From NCBI GenBank assembly GCA_036867785.1, contig CP145425.1:1-64000 (forward strand): a stretch of DNA of 64,000 nucleotides, in the 5' to 3' direction. Each line of letters begins with the position of its first letter. Position 1 is the first letter of the stretch. The position numbers and the translations under genes were made by a program. Below, in pieces: positions 58,868 through 64,000 of this stretch. The DNA comes from Plasmodiophora brassicae (taxonomy: Eukaryota; Endomyxa: Phytomyxea; Phytomyxea; Plasmodiophorida). The notes beneath the pieces are model-generated. The model did not search any database and was not told the DNA's origin. It saw only the letters and a program-made list of their open reading frames with translations.

Positions 58868-60684
58868 TCAGTCGGCGCCGGCGGCACCCTGCTCGGGCGT
58901 GTCGCTGCCGAACACGACGCGCCTGTCCTGCTCGTTGCGCAGGACGCCGCGGGGCAGGTACTCGCGCAGCTTGCGGGCGTATTCCTTGAGCATGCGTTCG
59001 CGTTCGCGCTCGACAATGAGCAGGCGCTGCTCCTCCTCGTCGCGCTGGCGCTGAGCGGCGGCGATCTCCTCGGCGCGCTCCGCCTCGAACATGGCGCGTC
59101 GCTCCTCCAGCGCCTTCTGCACCATGCGCCGGTGCTCGAGCTTGGCCCGGCGCGCGCGCTCCGCGTTCATCTGCTCGACCCTGCTGTCCTCGGCGAACTT
59201 GGCCATCATACGCGCGCGCAACGCCTCCTCCTGCTCCTTCTCCTGGCAGCGCTTCCTCTCGATCAGAATCTGCAGGCACACGTCAGGTTCACGTCGAATG
59301 GGCTCGCGCAAGAAACAGGGCCGTCAGCAGCGAGAAGAACAACCGCGCCGAAAACGACGTTAACGGGAAACGGCGCGGAAATGTGTGGACCTGTTGCTGG
59401 CGGTGCGCCTCCTGCATCTCGCGGCGCAGGGCGAGCCGTCGCGCCTCGCGATCCTCGGCGGCCTGGCGGATCTTCTGGTCGGCCTCCTCGATGAAGAGCT
59501 CGATGAGCAGCTGTTCGGTCTCCTCCTGCTCCTTGCGGGCGTTGTCCATGTCGGCGGCCACGCGCCTGTACTTGGCGGCCTCGCGCGCCTTCTGCTCCTC
59601 CTTCTTGGCGGCGACCTCGCTCAGGCGCTGCTCCTGGGATCGTGCCCACTCCTCCAGTTTGCGCATCTCGGCCGCTTCGTTTTCCTTCAGCTTGATCTTC
59701 ATCGTGCGCCTCTCCACCTCGTACTTGTGGAGCATCTCGCGAAGTTCGGCACGCTTCTTGGTCTTTTCTTCCTCTTGCCTAGACCGAAACGCGTCGTCAG
59801 AACACCGCTCTCCGGCATGTCGGCCGTCGTGGTTACGGACAGTCGCTCCTGGTCGTGGACGCGCCTGACGATCTCGTCGACCTGTTTCTTTTCCTGGAGG
59901 AACTCCTCGTACGCGACCAGCTTCTTCTGTTGTCGGTCCTGGATCTGCCGGTCCAGGTCGTCCTTCAGGTTCCCGAGGTTCACCTGGCGGCCCTCGACGC
60001 GTTCCTTCTCCCATTTCTCGGCCTGCTCCCGTTCCCGAAGGAGCCGCGCCTCGAGCTCGACCTGAGCCGCACCAGACGGTCAGCAATACACAGGAGCGAC
60101 CGGGTCGGCGACGTTCACCTCTTTGGCGACCTTCTCGCGTTTGATCCGTAGGTTGGCCTCCATCTGGGCGTGCCGCTCCTTGTTCATCTGGGCGGCTGCC
60201 AGCTTGTCCTTCAGGGCGCGGAGCTCCTCGCTCTGGTCGCACAGGCGGCGGATCCGCGCGTCCTCACTGGCCTGCGCCGACTTGCGGCGCTGAAGCTCGG
60301 CCACCAGACTGGAGAACGCACTGAGACCACCCCTGTCGATTACGTCGCGGCAATGTTCCCTAGGCACACCATTGCTGCTGCTTGTCGAAGATCCGCGCCT
60401 CGTACTCCTGCCGCAGTTTCTGTTCGAGAATGGCGCCCTGCTTCGCTTCCGCCTCCCGAAGGCGCCGTTCCCTGTCCCGGCGCATCTGCTCGACGCGATG
60501 GTCGGAGGCCACCTGCCGCGGTCGCCATTCAGCGATTCGAGTGCCGGCACGCGCACGCTGGACCGACCTCGGCCTTGATGCTGGCATGCGCTTTCAACGT
60601 GTCGGAGAGCTTGGAGATCTCGGCCTCGGCGCGCCGCTCGGCGGCCATGCGCAGGTCGAAGCCACGCGCCGTTCGCGACGCCAT
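58868..60684 (-). CDS. MNS1: MNS1-like axonemal coiled-coil (TPH domain) protein
   Basis: Almost wholly charged coiled coil of the trichohyalin-plectin-homology type found in cilia and flagella; MNS1 is a microtubule inner protein of the axoneme. The ATG at 60684 starts MASRTARGFDLRMAAERRAE. Exons then read HRVEQMRRDRERRLREAEAK, RKSAQASEDARIRRLCDQSE, RQIQDRQQKKLVAYEEFLQE and ELREMLHKYEVERRTMKIKL. The end, RERERMLKEYARKLREYLPR followed by GVL, matches the conserved MNS1 ending (EH-x-x-KLLGYLPKG). At least four introns. It could be another TPH protein such as trichoplein or CFAP53, but the C-terminus favours MNS1. Confidence 0.75.
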
Positions 60685-61359
60685 CGTCCTAGGTGCCAGG
60701 CGTACCCTTCAATCGATCGCCCCCAGACAAATGTATACGTATGTATCAACCCGACAGTATCCGTATCCGGCACGCTCGGGCGGCGCTCGCGCGTGTCGTC
60801 CTGCGGGGCCAGCACCAAGCACTGCCCTGACCTCGCCAGCAGCAAGGCGCAACCCGCTCACCAACGTTACGTCGCATGCGACGCGCTGCACACTATCTCC
60901 TGCTCGGTTGACTGCGGAAGCATGCCATCCTATCCGCTGACGTGTCGATAAGCCCAACCGGGTGCTCCAAAGGGCACGCCAAAGTTGGACTGACGAGGCG
61001 GGGATATTTGGGGGACGGTCGACGCGACATTCGTTGGGAGACGCGGTGGCGGGAAAAGGCAAGATGCACCGGAGCCGGGACGCGCGCGGATAAGACAACG
61101 CACCGACACAAGACGGTTGTGTGTATGTGTGTGTGTGATGAACCAGACACGGGAGACCCCCAGGTTGCGGACAGGCCGTGATAGACGACCGAACGTGTCG
61201 ACCACTACACTCGCATCGGCACCGCCGCTGAGATAGGTGGTCATCACGATCCCGGAAGGACGGGCGGGTGCGCTCGGGCGGGAGGAAGCTCGAGGAACGC
61301 GCGCGCGCGAACCATCAGCGCAGCCGAGGCCACGGACTGCGTCAGAGCGCGCGACTACC
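60685..61359. other. Divergent intergenic region
   Basis: Lies between the starts of MNS1 (minus) and the tRNA-binding protein (plus). It includes a short GTGTGT tract at about 61115-61138. No gene seen. Confidence 0.55.
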
Positions 61360-62310
61360 ATGACGATCAAGTCCGCCGCTGCACTGGACGCGCTGAACCG
61401 GGTCATCGCCCGTGTCCAGGCCATCAACGTCGGGCCGGGCCGGGCCGCCCCCGCCTGTACGAAGGCAACGGCAGCGACCGCAGGCGGGGCGCTCGACCAC
61501 AAACTGACGCCGCCGGGTGATATCACGTGGTCGCCCGAGATCCCGCACGGCCACACGTCGTACACGTGGACCGGCGTGCACGCCGCACCGAGGCGCCCCG
61601 CCGCTCCTTCCCAGGCACCGGCCTCGGAACCGCAGGGCGAAGCCGCCGCGTCCGTCAGCGCTGACGAACGTGCCCAGTTCGAACAGCTGGAATTCCGCGT
61701 CGGGCGGATCGTTGACGTGCGCAAGCATCCCGATGCCGACTCGCTCTACGTCGAGCAGATCGACCTGGGCGAACCTTCGCCCCGAGGTACAACCCCGCAT
61801 TGCGTGTCTGTCTGGTACCGGTTACCTCACTGCGGGGCAATGATGACCAGAGATCGTCAGCGGGCTCGTCAAGTTCATCACCGAGGATCGCCTGCGCAAC
61901 TCGCTGTGCGTCGTGTTCGCCAACCTGAAACGTAAGCGACGTCGGCTCTCGTCGTCCCACGCCACGTTCGCCTAATATCGTTCGTTCGTGCGCCAGCGAA
62001 CAAGCTGCGTGGGATCATGTCGAACGGGATGGTCATGTGCGCGTCCAACGCGGACAGGACCGTGGTCGAGCTGATCTCCCCGCCCGAGGGCGCCGTGCCG
62101 GGCGACATCGTCACCATCGCCGGCGCGAACGTGCCGCCTGCTCCGCCGGCGCAGGTCAATCCGAAGAAGAAGGGCAACGCGTGGGAGACGAGCGCCCCGC
62201 TGTTCAAGACCAACGCCGAGCGCGTTGCCACGTTCGCCGGTGCGCCGCTTCAGGTGATCGGCAAAGGCTGTTGCACGTCGCCGTCCTTGCCTGCTGCTAC
62301 GATCAGCTAG
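61360..62310 (+). CDS. AIMP1: EMAPII-domain tRNA-binding protein (AIMP1/Arc1p type)
   Basis: A scaffold of the aminoacyl-tRNA synthetase complex that binds tRNA through an OB fold. An N-terminal helix ([18 protein letters not shown]) and a Pro/Ala linker lead into the EMAPII domain: [64 protein letters not shown] and GMVMCASN, ending in the strand set around [14 protein letters not shown]. Introns at 61787-61850 and 61932-61996 restore the family reading. A synthetase catalytic domain is absent, so it is the stand-alone cofactor form, not a Tyr- or Met-tRNA synthetase. Confidence 0.88.
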
Positions 62311-62392
62311 AAAACTACACGACGCGGACCGACATTGTCGACACAGTTCACGACGTGTTGATGCATTCTAAAACGTCGCGGGTGGGGCGCGA

Positions 62393-63606
<1,214 letters not shown>

Positions 63607-63854
63607 CGCGTTTGTTCACGACTGGGCGCGTCCGGGCGATGGATGGCCCCGCGGACCCACCGTCCGTGACTGGGACGGTCCGACCTGTCCCAAAACCAAA
63701 GCACAAAACGAATCACGAAGCCACTGCACGGCACGGGCCGCCGACCTGGCCCAAAATATCACGCGATGTGCCACTGCATGGCGCGCGTTCCGACGGGGGG
63801 CTGTCACGGCGCGTCGTGTCATGCCGAGGTGAGCAGCGGACCTCGTGACGGGCG

Positions 63855-64000
63855 TCATTTTGATTGTGGCTGCCGTCTGGCGGGTTGTCCGAGGAGATGG
63901 TCGACGGCGACGGCGCTCGCGTAGTACCGTATGAGTGCAGCGTGCTGGTCGATGGGCGCCCGGTGCAGTGCCGGGTCGATGCCGATCAGGTCGTGGTCGA
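63855..64000 (-). CDS. 3' end of an unidentified gene, runs off the window
   Basis: The minus strand reads open from the window edge to a stop at 63855: IDPALHRAPIDQHAALIRYY, then ASAVAVDHLLGQPARRQPQS. The helical, ordered look suggests the C-terminal end of a real protein. Too short to name. Confidence 0.55.
   Translation of the reverse strand, partial: DHDLIGIDPALHRAPIDQHAALIRYYASAVAVDHLLGQPARRQPQSK

Overview
The window is the left end of a chromosome of a nucleated protist. It opens with about 370 bases of the telomere repeat AAAACCCT (TTTTAGGG on the end-ward G strand). Behind it lie GC-rich, closely packed genes interrupted by many short GT-AG introns, mostly 50 to 90 bases, with a few that look much shorter. 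The gene content is eukaryotic throughout. An MNS1-type axonemal coiled-coil gene implies a cilium or flagellum, and HYOU1, mL44, SLC8B1, EAF, EP400 and AIMP1 homologues imply ordinary ER, mitochondria and chromatin. I cannot place the organism more closely. The TTTTAGGG repeat is known from several lineages, including some green algae and apicomplexans, so it is not diagnostic.

Layout. 1-370 telomere. 933-6103 (minus) a TmcB-like multi-pass PAS protein. 6.2-8.3 kb an unresolved coding stretch. 8.4-9.4 kb a fragment resembling the N-terminal TEN domain of telomerase reverse transcriptase. 10.2-11.8 kb an acyltransferase-3 membrane enzyme. 12.1-12.9 kb a GLG1-like cysteine-rich membrane protein. 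13.3-14.3 kb a conserved-looking unknown. 15.9-18.9 kb HYOU1, 19.3-19.9 kb EAF, 20.0-21.5 kb mL44 (all minus). 21.9-23.9 kb a mitochondrial-type Na+/Ca2+ exchanger. 24.7-29.6 kb a DEVH-box RNA helicase. 30.1-33.6 kb (minus) a class-3 lipase fused to leucine-rich repeats and a membrane anchor. 35.0-36.5 kb an unrecognised multi-pass protein. 37.0-38.2 kb beta carbonic anhydrase. 38.4-39.3 kb PCMT. 40.0-45.2 kb an EP400-like protein whose SNF2 ATPase looks dead. 45.7-48.5 kb (minus) a protein with three tandem class-3 lipase domains, two without the catalytic serine.

48.9-56.1 kb is a rearranged, less GC-rich zone. It holds a broken Ty3/gypsy fossil, DUF924 and DUF4442 genes, a near-perfect 125-base inverted repeat, a zinc-finger/FAR1-like gene and an inverted duplication of a gene exon. 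56.8-64.0 kb returns to dense genes: PH-RhoGAP, MNS1, AIMP1/Arc1p-type tRNA-binding protein, 4-hydroxyphenylpyruvate dioxygenase and the 3' end of an unidentified gene.

The genes are mostly unrelated housekeeping functions, not a pathway cluster. The strongest candidates for something undescribed are the EP400-like pseudo-ATPase, the two lipase-derived proteins that have lost catalytic residues (one fused to a receptor-like LRR ectodomain), and the TEN-like fragment beside a telomere. I saw no tRNA, rRNA or CRISPR array. Exon boundaries were worked out by hand; those described as exact rest on an intact family motif being restored across the junction, and the others are approximate.
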